A program made the position numbers and the translations under genes. Positions 1 through 12,100 of a DNA stretch of 64,000 nucleotides are shown here, piece after piece. The first letter of the stretch is position 1; each line of letters begins with the position of its first letter. Source of the DNA: Larimichthys crocea (lineage: Eukaryota; Chordata; Actinopteri; Sciaenidae); assembly GCF_000972845.2 (NCBI RefSeq), contig NC_040022.1, forward strand, positions 5,176,979 to 5,240,978. The letters run 5' to 3'. A model generated the notes under the pieces. It was not told the DNA's origin. It did not search any database and saw only the letters and a program-made list of their open reading frames with translations.

Positions 1-3000
1 GAGTGGCATCCAGTGGCAAATATTAGCGCTCTAATAACATTAACACAGAAGATAACACTTGATCAGTAATCAGGAGAGGATTTATTAAACAGCACAAAAG
101 TCTTGATATTTCCACATGTACACAAAATCATAAATATCCCCCAAAACAAGTTACACCCTCCTTCCATTGACGGGATCCAACTCATTGTCATTTCAATGCA
201 ATAATAAGCCAGATTATATAAGCCACATATTATTAAACCATTTACACTTGAACAACTGAACAATCTACAGTATTAAGACACAAAGATGTTAGACAGTCAC
301 TCTGTAGAGTCAAAACCAAAAGTAGTTGTTTTCATTAATCCAAGTTATTGAAGATATAAAAGAAACCCTACTCAACCTAATGTGCTATTTACATCTGTCT
401 TCTAAAAACAGTTCTTTACACTAGAGTCTGTAAGGGGAACCAAAATTAAAACTTTTGAAGGAAATTTGTTTGGCAAACAGAAAATCTTTCAAAATGGGAA
501 CGCTGGATTCTTCAGATGCAACAAAATGATTTCTGTTTTATGAGAAACTCCTTCAAACTAACACCATGAGGTCATTACAATTTAGGCGGTGCACACTGAG
601 CTCTGCTTTAATGTCAAACTGTACGAGTCCTGGGGACAGAACAGCAATGCTTGTTGCTACAGCTTGCTTGACAGTGACAGTGGGGTCGACCATTGATGAG
701 CTCCTTATGAGGCATTTTCTACATCTTCTTCTTAAAAAGGGAAATAGATTTTCCATCTTGATTGACCCATTTCTACATTCACTTTCTGACACCACGTGGG
801 ATCAAAAAAAACATCCACGTCCTTCATGGAAGCGGTTGGTGAAATCTGTCAGAAAATGAACATAAAACTAAAAACGTACTCAGATTTTTGCAGTTGCAGG
901 ACACTAACCCAACAGAATAAAGTCGTCTCATTTGATTTGTGCTTCTATCAGAACTCAGACACATAAAAACAGTTTCACCCTCTCTGGTCCAGAACACTTC
1001 TGTTTGAGTACGTACAACTATTGCCATGTTTTTTTGGAATATGTTGGGTTTTGTCAATTGCACCTGCATACTTGTGTATGGGATTGTTTAGGCTACGTAG
1101 TAGAGGTCTTCAATGATCCAAAAGTCTGGACCAAATCCAAAATGCAACTAGAAATAAAACTATCCAAACATAGCATGCATTAATTAATTCTTAAAAAAAG
1201 ACACCCCATGCTCAAGGATAATTAGAACTGATCCAGAATTGGGGGTTCGAGAAGAAAAAAAGAAAAAAAAAAAGAGCATTAATACATGCCATTTTTCCCG
1301 CACTTCACAGTTCATTTTCCAATCATCACATATCAGAACTATAACAGTCCCATTGGATCCACTTGGGTATTAGATATATTGACACAGACCAGAGTCCTGC
1401 AGTAACAGAACGGGACCCACCTGACCTGATGAGACTGAAAATAATTTAGACTCGAGTAGAGCCGACCAGTACTGAATCTTTGAGGCAGATAGACAAACAT
1501 TTGAGAGGTAAGAAATGCAATTCTTTAACAAAATGCAGATTTTTTTGAGAACAATACGTTTATTGAAGCATTGTGACAAAGATATGTAGTTAACTGGATA
1601 TTTTAGTCAAAGAAAAATAAGTTTCTAAATGACCTCAGAGACATCTTTGGGATGTCTGTACTGATAGTTCTTGTTGATTATCAGCAAACATATGATAAAT
1701 CTGTCACAAGCTTGAAAACATTTGCTATTATCTGTCAAGTTCTAGACCCGAATCAGGTCTCGTTCACCAAAAACTAAGTAGACTTGTGAAGACCTCTACT
1801 ACATAAACAAGACCACCACCTCCTATCATGGGGCCACCTGCTGCACCTCCCGTTTTCTGACCTGAAATCTGTTTGAGGCCAATGTCAGAATAAATAAACA
1901 AGAAAACAGAAGCCATGTTAATGTTTGGTTTGAGGCCTGTTTGGGGAGATATGGAAACGTAACATGCAGTTTATCTGCAGTGAGCTGTGTGTTTTCAGGG
2001 TCAGACTGATGTATAATGATATTCCAACTAAAATCAGCTACTGCCTGTGTAGCTGAAGGTTCAGCCATTCATTCATTCATCATTCTTGCTTTAAACCAAG
2101 GGAACCTTCTAACCTCTAACCCACTTAAAACTGTTACTAATATTAATCATGTACTCTCCCCACAATTGTCTAAAATTGACCTTCAAAACCCAGCCCGAAA
2201 TCTGATTGACGTTGGGGCTTAATATGACCTCCAGTTAAAATGCAACTCAAAAAGTGGATTAAGGTTCAGAGATATATATTTTTTAAAAACAAAACAGTGG
2301 AAATGAGAACTCTTCCAAACACAAGATTGAAGGGTTTCAAACGTGGTAATCTCAAGTCTTGGTGAGAAATACCGATTATTACTGCATTTTAAGGCCTCAA
2401 CACATCTGTTGCTCTGTCCTTAACCTGTTCAAGAAAGATCATTAACAACGTAAAAGCATAAATCATCTTGTCAAATACAGAAACAAGCCATGGCCAAACT
2501 GCACTGAGAAGACCTAGAAAGAAACATAAATAAATACATCTATTATCCAAAGACTCGAGGGGTTACAATATTAAGGCAATGCAGTGGCATGTTCTTGGTG
2601 TCTTCTCTCATGGAATTCTGGACATTTAAAAAGAAAAGCAAAAATCACACTCAATTAAATAAACTCATTTGCACATGAACAAAAACAAAACAAAAAAATC
2701 TTTAGGGTTTATGCAACCACAAAACCTGACAGCAATTTCTCTGGCTGGAGCTGGACAACCCGCTCTTCACAGTGGCACTGGACCCCACATCCTTGCCAAA
2801 CACCCTGCATTACTTCTGTTTTCTTTTTTTTTTGTTGGTGTTGTCAGAAACCAGACTAACTGCCCCCACAGCAAACTCCAGCAGTACAGTGGTACAACCT
2901 CATTTGGAGCACTCTTACAGCGTATTCCCCCCACCCCCACCCACCCAGTACAGTCAGTGCAATGCTCAAGGTTGCTTCTAACAAAGGAATTACTATCCTG

Positions 3001-3154
3001 TGACTTGTGGGCAGGTAACATGGCTGACGCTGGGGCAAAACAAAGTAAAATGACTAGAGTTTAAAATGAAATAAAAAACAAATCATTACATGACGAGGGA
3101 GAAATAATAAGGGATTAAAGACTGTGTGGTCCAGAGGATAGGTCACACCTCGCT
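1..3154 (-). other. probable GLYR1 3' UTR and downstream flank
   Basis: This stretch lies immediately downstream of the GLYR1 stop codon and has no exon with convincing splice sites or recognisable protein. It is AT-rich with scattered short open frames on both strands, as expected for UTR or flank. Reverse-strand AATAAA signals (seen as TTTATT) occur at 1559-1564 and 81-86, so the mRNA could end near 1.5 kb or near 60; the sequence alone does not decide. The 131-codon plus-strand frame at 2669-3064 is not recognisable and overlaps a T-rich tract. Confidence 0.45.
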
Positions 3155-6100
3155 CTAGTGAATGTAGGCTCTGTAGACTGCAGAAATGTCATTGTCTGAC
3201 TGGTCCAGTGCCTTAGCCCTCTTGTAAACCTGCACAGGAACAGCAAAAACACAACAAATGGTTCAGTTGTACTGCACATGCTTGTCTACTATTGTTAGAT
3301 CAGCATGTGTTCTGTGCTCTGTTAGAAAGGATTCAGCATTACTGACTAGCGGCTTCCATGATGGTGAATCTTCATTAAAAAACAAAAACAACTGATTCTG
3401 ATTTTCTCTTGTCAGTTTTATATGACTTGATTCTGTTGGAATTACTACTGTAGAGTGTATTATACTGAATTTATCAAGACAGGCAAACATGGACGAGGTG
3501 CTGAGTTAGCTTGAACTAATTTAGTTTCTAGTCCCTAGTGGCAAAAACCTCAAACTCTAATGACCTGTTTGAAGCGCAACAACTTGTTTGAAGCTTACCT
3601 TTAGCTTGACCTATCGAACAGTCTATTGACTCATCACTAAACTAAGCTAATAAAAAAGAAATGGAGGACTCAAGCGGGCAAAACTGTGCTAGTCAGACCA
3701 TTGCAACACCGGCACATCGGAGAAGCAGTACATGGAAGTATTTTGGATTCTACACCGTAAATGGCACCACTGCCAACAAAGACATGGCTGTATGGTGACT
3801 TGTAAAAAGCAGCTGTCCTACTCTACAGCGGCAGCATTATGCTATATGCTTTGTGTTACCTGCACTTGTGTGATTATTCAAAATATCTGCTGTGCAAAAA
3901 GGTCTATTTATAGTATCCACACCAGATTTCATGGAAGCTGATCCAGACAAAGCTTTGACCTGGTGGTGGCGGTGACAGAGGAAAAGTCTGAGTTCTACTT
4001 TGCATGTAAGTTAGCTTAATGGACACAAACACAACTAGTTGAACATTAAACTAAAACATCCCACATCTAGACTGCTCATTACATCAAGTCAGTCTCACAC
4101 TCACAAATGTATCCTGTTCATTTTAATTAAATAATCCGTCAGTACTGAGAATGGGTAAGCTAAGATAAATGTACCTCATTGGCAGCTGCAGCCATTGGGG
4201 TTGGATGGTTGGCCATGTCTCCCATGGAGATGGCTAGCCTCAGGTCCTTCTGAATATGTTTCAAATAGTAGTCTGGTTTAAAGTTGCCCTGTAAAATATC
4301 TGCAAGAGGCAGTAACAAAAGTTAGTACAAGCCTATCTAGTGACAAGAATTTCTTTATTTTTTTAATTTCCTTTGCCAAAACAACTAATAAATACTGATA
4401 GGATGCCAAGTAATGAAGGTGCAGCTAAGTCAATAAACACACGACTTCTTTGTGTTGACTTACTTTGACATTTCTGGTCCACAAAGGTGCTCGCCATCTG
4501 ACCCTGGCATAGGATGTCCAGAAAGGTCTGCTGTGATTGGCCAGTGGCCTGGGCCAAGGTTAACCCCTCTGCAATGGTGGCCATGAAGCTGCCCTGGACC
4601 ATGTTGAGGATCAGCATCATCCTCGCTGCGTTCCCTGCTTCACCTGAAAAGCATAGACACGCACACTGCGTTACAGGAATATGTAACAGTCTCCACAATG
4701 AGAGAACAATTATCCTGTGTGTGTCCATGCTGACATTTCTGCTGGCTTTGTGCAGGTAGCCACAGTGCAGAAACGTACTAAAAAACCCCTGATAAAAACG
4801 TGGCAATTTGAAGCCATCGGGCAGTTTGAGCATTATCAAACAGTGTTTCCAACAGGACGAGTATGTATGTATGAGTCCACTCTCCATACCCAGGAAAAAG
4901 GAGGTCTTGCCCATGGCCTGGAAGCAGCTGCTGCAGTCCTCATAGACTGTTCTGTCACCAGCAGCCAAGATGACCAGCATCCCATCGTTGGAGAGTTGCT
5001 GGCTTCCTGCCACTGGAGCCTCGAGGAAACGGCCGCCCCGCGACGTGATCACCTGAAATTCAAACATTGAATAACAACTGAATACAGGAACACTACTTCA
5101 GTGATAACTGCTACTACTGTGTGCAATTCAGAGTGAGAAGAAAAGCCTGGTTTTATACTGTATACTCGAGATAAGGTTTGTTGGTGCACACCTGTGAGAG
5201 TTCTGTGATGGTCTCTGGGTCTACAGTGGACATCTCCACGTAGCATTTGCCTGGCCTGATTCCCTGCAGCACTCCACTGGGTCCCAACACCAACTGGAGA
5301 GCAACAAACACACATTTTTAACCCATAAGCCAGTGATTCATTACTCATGATTGCTTTCACAGGAAGCCATTTACTGTAGCTGAGATGATACTCACATCTC
5401 TGGCGGCTTTTGGGTCTGAGACGCAGGAGAAAGTGATATCACACATGGAAGCCACCTCTGCAGGGGTCCGGCCTAACCTGGCACCCTCCTGGATGAACAG
5501 GTCACACTAAAACACAGCGGACAGCAGTTAGTTTTTAATGACTGGTAACAGTCAATCAGGACAATTCACTTATGAGATAATGAGCTCATTTATCAGACAC
5601 GGTGTCAGTAATAAATGTCGATGTTTAATCTTGGACGATACATTTGGCCGTGTGACAGTGAGTGTGCGTTGCTTTCAAGTACCTTTTCTGCTGTGCGGTT
5701 CCACACTGTGACAACATGACCCATTTTCAGCAAGTTGGAAACTATGCCGCTACCCATCAGCCCTAGACCCAGGAACCCTATCCTGGAGAGCAAAGTCCGA
5801 AAAGAACAAACAAATCAAAACATGAACAAGCCAACGCTAAAATGCAATATTGGCATTCGTATGCGAGTTTGTGTGTGTGGTCTGAGCTAAAATCCAGGAA
5901 ACCTGGTAATAAAATCAGTGAGAGTAATCCTGTTACCCATGTGATCTGTTGCTCAGCTAGATGTATTAAGTCATGTTGTTCTGTAATGCTGCAGTGAGGA
6001 TGTGAATACCTTTTATCTGTGGGTGTGATGCTGCCATTGATGGCTGTGCTGTCTGCTGCTTGGATAGATGTTGACCCTGTGTCCTGCACAATAAAAACAG

Positions 6101-9100
6101 TCAGTTTCATACTGAAGTGAAAGCTTTGCTATGAATCATTTATGAAACAAAATGTGTCCTTGAAAGTGCTACTGAAAACACCGGTTTAAAAATGTAAAGC
6201 AAATGAGTATGGAAAAGTTTAAAGGGTAACTTTGGTATTTTTCAACCTGGACGCTTTTCCTATGTTTTTGTGTCAAATTGGGTAAAGAGGACAAGTTTTG
6301 ACCGAGTGACGGGGTGTCCGGCAACACGACCCTACCTTTTGCCTGATTTGCTGTGTGGAACTAAGTCTTTGAAGGAGAAACCTCGTTCTGAAGGCTCAGG
6401 AGAGGGGATTTGTTGTTCACTGAAACATGAGTGCAGTAACGCACCGGCTGGGAACAGTCTGTTGTGCCGGAGTACAGAAAGTGCAACTTGATGTTATGAT
6501 AAAAATGATTTTTGATTAATATTTAGGTGATTTCAATAATGATTTTGTCAATGTGAACGAGGACTCAAATAAATACAGGAAGCCTTTTTATGCCTTTTTT
6601 AATGGATAGGACAGAGAGACAGGAAGCATGGGGGCAGAGAGAGGGGGAATGACACACAGTAGGGGGCCGTCCGATGTGGGATTTGAGCCAGGGCCGACTG
6701 CAGCCTCCACACAACCCACCACGGTGCAACCCACCACGCCACCGACCACCCCCATGTTGGAAGATGCTTAATAACAATCTGATACAATTGGTGCCAAAAA
6801 CGAGAACTTTTAGTGGACGTATTGTGACCATGCGCAACTGCTTGCAAGGTTTATGTTGTGTTATAAGTTAATAAGTCCAGGTTGAAAAATACCAAGTCAT
6901 TAATAAAGTAAATCCATACTTAGAGTTCAGTAGTTACTTTACCTCTTCAATGATCTTCAGGCGTTTGCTAATGGGTTCCATCGATGAGGCTGGCTGTGGG
7001 CAGAGAGGAAACAGACAGGAGGTGACCAATATACTCTACACACACTTTGCAACATAATGCCAAATTCACGTCGGATTCACTGAATCTAAAGTTCAACTAT
7101 GTAACAACAGAATTATGTAGTAAAAAACGCAAAAAAGCCTTCTTATTGCTAAGAGTCCGAGCGATGATGAAGTCAAGTGAAAAAAAAGACAGTGCTCTTA
7201 TCTGTACTGTTATGGCCTCAGTTATTTCTCTCAAAGCTGACTGCTCCTTATTTGTTATTACACTGGACTACTTGGCAGTCAGTTGTTTTTTTTTATGCTG
7301 ACTTTCCAGCTCTGTTCATTTTCTTCTGTCTGTAAATTGCCTTTTCTTTTTCTTTGATCCTCCAAAATGTTGCCATGCCAAATGATTAGCTACAAATCAG
7401 CAAGACAGCAAGAGGTTGTTAATCTATCCCCGCAATGCACACTGCTTGGCAAAAGCTTTAGAGTTTGGTTGCTTCAACAGACATTAAGTCTCTGATCAGT
7501 ATCAGTTACAATATTGTGGCGATACTGTGTTTGACTGGTGCATCATACACACAGCTTTTCTGTATATTTCATAACAGCAATGTCATCTGTTTTCATTGGT
7601 CCTAAAACACATGGACCTGGTCATAGAAGTGCTTTAGTTTCAAGCGTCATTTAGGAAACCCCTCACAGGCCGACAGAGGACTTATCAGTTTAGCCACAGA
7701 CTGTTTCAGTTAAACTGCTACAGACCTCCTTTGGGGGGTGGTGGTGGCGGGATCAGGGTCATGCCATGACAAACACGACGGACAGCAAGGGCAAAAAATG
7801 ATAAGGTGCAAATATACATGTGACATATTTCCTCTTACCTTTTCAGACTGGCTGAGCAGGAAGTGATGGAAATGTGGGTCGTCCTTCACAGGCTGCAACA
7901 GAAGAAGAAGAGTTCAGTATGTACTGACCCGACAGAGGATAGAATGTGCAGAACGCCTCGAGTCTACAGAGCTGACATGTCAGGGCTTTGGTCATGGTGC
8001 TTGTACAAAACGCCAGGAGTATCTGGTAAGAAATTTGGGAGTGATTCCAAACATGGATTGTGCATTAGTGATGAAAGGCTGTTCTTAACTCCCCCAGATA
8101 CAATTTACAAGTTTATCCCTCAATACTTTACAATATGGCAGAAAGTCCATAACCAATGAAAACCCTGTACGCGTTCAACTGCTGCACAAATCAGTCAAGT
8201 GGAAGAAAAAAACAAACACAACAGCACGTTATCCACGACTCTGAGACTCACACCAATACAGAGCAAGAAGAACGTTTCAAAGGAGCTAGAGGTGCGTCAA
8301 TATCTTCACAACTGACATGCTTTAGAATGACCTCTGTCCTACACTGCTCGCCATGTAGCCAATATGTGGAAATCAATATGAGGTCATTATATGAAACATC
8401 ATCTGTAAGCAAAACAATGTCTCTGCAGTTTATTTGCGTCAATGTTCCAGTGCACCTCTATTAATATGATCAGCTCAGCCCGCAAAGCCAGTCACCATCT
8501 GAGTCCCTCCATGTGAGTGGAAACTGATGAATTATGTACAACACAATGAGTAAGCCCTCACAGTTCATTTTGGCCTGCAAACTAAAAAAAGTTGTTTAGG
8601 TTTCTAAATGCAGCAAAACCATGACACCGTCACAGCTACAGCAGGCGTAGATTTTATTCAATATGCTGCAGTATTGTAGTTAAAAGGAAATGTCAGCGTT
8701 TTGCATAGAATGACAGCTGAAATAAGGAAATGAGCCAATTTAATTTACAACTCACCAGACCGTAAAGAAGTCTGAGGGCAGCAGCAGCAGCTGGTCTGAC
8801 CTCTCTGCTGGATGACTGAGTTGTACTAAGACATTAACAATGTTCAGTACAAAGGACTATTTTTTTTGCAGTTGTTGGAATTCAAAACTGTTGGAGGAAA
8901 CTCAATGTTTATGAAAATGTTTCCACTGACACAGACGAACAGTTCATGACTCAACTTTTATGTGGGTTGTTTTACACACACACACACCTGGTGGTCACAC
9001 TGGTTTAAGAGCATTATATTCAGTGGTCATCAACACTGGTCGGGTTGAGATGTTCATAGAAAGCAGGAAGCTGGGTCACCGGAACCAAACCTCCTGTTTG

Positions 9101-12100
9101 AGCCTCCACATACAGAGTTGTTGACCATCTCAACAGCACACACCAAGCAAACAGTTTCAGGAGCCAAAGGTGAGCACCAAACAGGTCAGAAGGGAAAGGT
9201 CTGCAGTTGTTGGTGACTGAAGCCAAAGATTAAAAAGGTAAGGTAGAAGAACAGCAAGGCAAGGCAGGCTTGGTGGGAAAGGGGGGGGTGAGAGTTCACC
9301 TACACTGCTTTCCCATTTGAATCCAGAGGCAGGTCCAGCCCCCAGCCTTTCAATAGTGGACGGCTCGGGGTCAGAGTCAGTTAAGTCCTTAAGGAGGAGA
9401 GAGACACATTTCACCTAAATCAAAGGGTGAATTTGTATAGGTCCAAGTCTGCAGGAGAGGGGAACATCCGCTGTTGTATACGCAGGGTGGAGGACCAAAT
9501 ATATTACTCCATTCACCTCCACTGTATCGGGATGGAGGAAGAAAACTCAGACAGACATCTCAAACCTCGACAACTAATCTCCATGGATAGATACCACAAG
9601 AGGAGGAAAATTATCTTTATTGTAACCCTTAAAATAATGATTTGATGTCCGATGTGTGACATTAACATTAGCTCCACAGCCTCTGCTGCTCTTTAGTGCA
9701 ACCTGTTACTGAAGGCATCACCCAGGGTGACATGAGCGCATAAACTGACTGGAAAATGTTTCAGTCCTTTTCCACAGCAGGACCTTAACCCAGTCTCAAC
9801 TGTTAATAACAAAGTAAGGTTTTGGTACAAAGTTCTTCTTGAGTTTTCACTGCATTTTACCAAGATTTTCTGCAGGGTTTAGCAAGTCAGATCTTTTAGA
9901 TCCCACACAGCATTCACGGCCAATATGACTTCTAGTTTAAAGGTGTGTAACATCTGAGCCAGAAATTTCATACAAACATTTTAGAACATTACTTCCCACA
10001 GCAGGTAACCTTAGTTAGAATCAAATTAAACTAAATTAAAGCTGAGACTTTTAAATACCTTCTAAGGCTTTTGGGGGAAACTTTGGGAAAAATGCAAATA
10101 CCTTGTTTATAAAATCACAAGCTAGTAACTATGGGACAGTAACTTTTTTGTTGTGGTTTGTCTCGTGGTAGAGGAGTGAAGTAATTGGTTATAGGACAGA
10201 ACGAAACAAGTGACGGTGATGTCGCCGTTTTGTTTCTTTGTCGTTTATAAAAGGTACAAGTTTACATGCTGATAACGATGCAAGTTAGTGGCCAAAACTG
10301 GCACATGCCAAACAACTCTTTGTAGTTTTTTTTCTTTTGCTTTGCTCCATTGCACCTATTTATTTATGACCTTGTTTTATCTTTTTGGTTGTGTGTTGCA
10401 TCCCACTTCTGCCAGATGCCAAAAAAAATCTTCTTGATTGAGGACCTGGTAGTACTGATAGTCCTGGTCAAGACAGGTGCCGTAGTGAAATGGTGGGTCC
10501 TTTTGTTTTGTCTGTTGTAATGTGATGTCACATCAGCTTGTCCAATAATAAAATCAACAGCACTGCAGGCAACCCCTGACAGTACCTAGAACCTGGATTT
10601 AGTATTATGATCTGAATAGTGCTCGAGTTTAGTTAGAGGAACCCTCAAAACGGGTGGAGGGCAGTGAAAACAAAAGCAGAACCTGACAATGGCTGCAAAT
10701 GATGTTACATTTCATTAAATTCCTGCAGTCGAAAATGCTCTGTTTGTTTTGAAGGGACAGAGAATTGGAGGTCACGGAGGGAGGGGTTTAGAACATGTTA
10801 ACTGTCTGTCTTAAGCATTTCTCATCTCATTGCTTCACCGAGTAAAAAATGATTCTACTAATGCTTGACGGGACGATGTTTTTAACATGTCGGTGTTCTA
10901 CTAACCTTCTCAGAGGGGTCCTTCAGGGCACTGAGATCCTCATCATCCTCCTCCAGTATTTTCAGTGGCTTGTTGGGCGTTTTCTTTCCTTTTGAGTCTG
11001 CTTTTCCTTCTGAGTTCTGTTAAAACATTATTATAAAATCATAATTTTGTGCTGCGATTCTTGCAAGACGAATCTCAGCAGTCTAACAAGTGTTTGAATG
11101 TAGGACGGCTCCAAAATATCCTTGTCTGAGCTGGTTACCTGTAGAAGGGATAACTGATTTTCCAAATGTTGGTTGCACTCAAATGTTGGTTGCAGATGGC
11201 CTCCAGAGAGACCATGTGTCCACCTGAATAAACATTTGCTAAACATTTGAGACTGAACGTAACACCTTGAAGTGTTTTATGAAGGGGGGGCTGGGAAGAC
11301 CAGGACGTGCTGAGGAAACTTTCACTTCACTAATTTGATTCAGTCAGTTTCAGTGGTGGAAACAAACACAATCCTGTTGTTGCCGATGAAACTTATGAAA
11401 AACTTGAATTATGACAAGTCATATTTAAGTATTCATATTTAGTGAGTTCAATTTAGCTTAGTTAAGACTTTTAGACATCTGTCTACTAAAAGTGTTTTAT
11501 TGGGCTACGTAGTGATGTTAATATTACCAATTACTGAGTTTCTGGCCTCAGAACAATAACGGGAAGCTACACTGTTATGTTGTTTACCATAAAGAGGACA
11601 GCGAGCAGTTATTCTGAAGAGGAGAACACAAGAGAAGGAAGACAACCACCCGATCTGTGGCACAGGTAAGGTGGCTCACACGGATACTGGTGTAAAAAGA
11701 TGCAGCGTACAGACTGAATTTTATTTTGAAAGTTGAGATTTATCTTGATGGCTTGTGTTAACTGATGAAAAAGAAGCCATGTGGAGTTATGTACCGGTTT
11801 ACATGGCTACTTTTTTTCCATTGAGATGCATCGAGAATTTTATGTGCATTTGAAATTATGACAGGTGAATCGCACTCAGATCGAATCAGGAGGCCAGTGA
11901 AGAGTCACACCTCTATTCTGTGTATGTGAATTGTCAACTACACCAAAACAAGGGAGAGAGTGCGTATTTGATTGATGTGGGATAAACACACACTATACAT
12001 CACATAGTGCTGGAGTTATGCGTTACAGGACGACAACCCCCCCTCACCTGTTCTTTCCCCTTTGCTTTCTTTAGAAAGTCTTCCACTGCATCGACCGCTT

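Noticed and set aside
2669..3064. 131-codon plus-strand open frame
   Set aside because: Low-complexity composition, no recognisable domain, no splice or promoter context, and antisense to the likely GLYR1 3' UTR.
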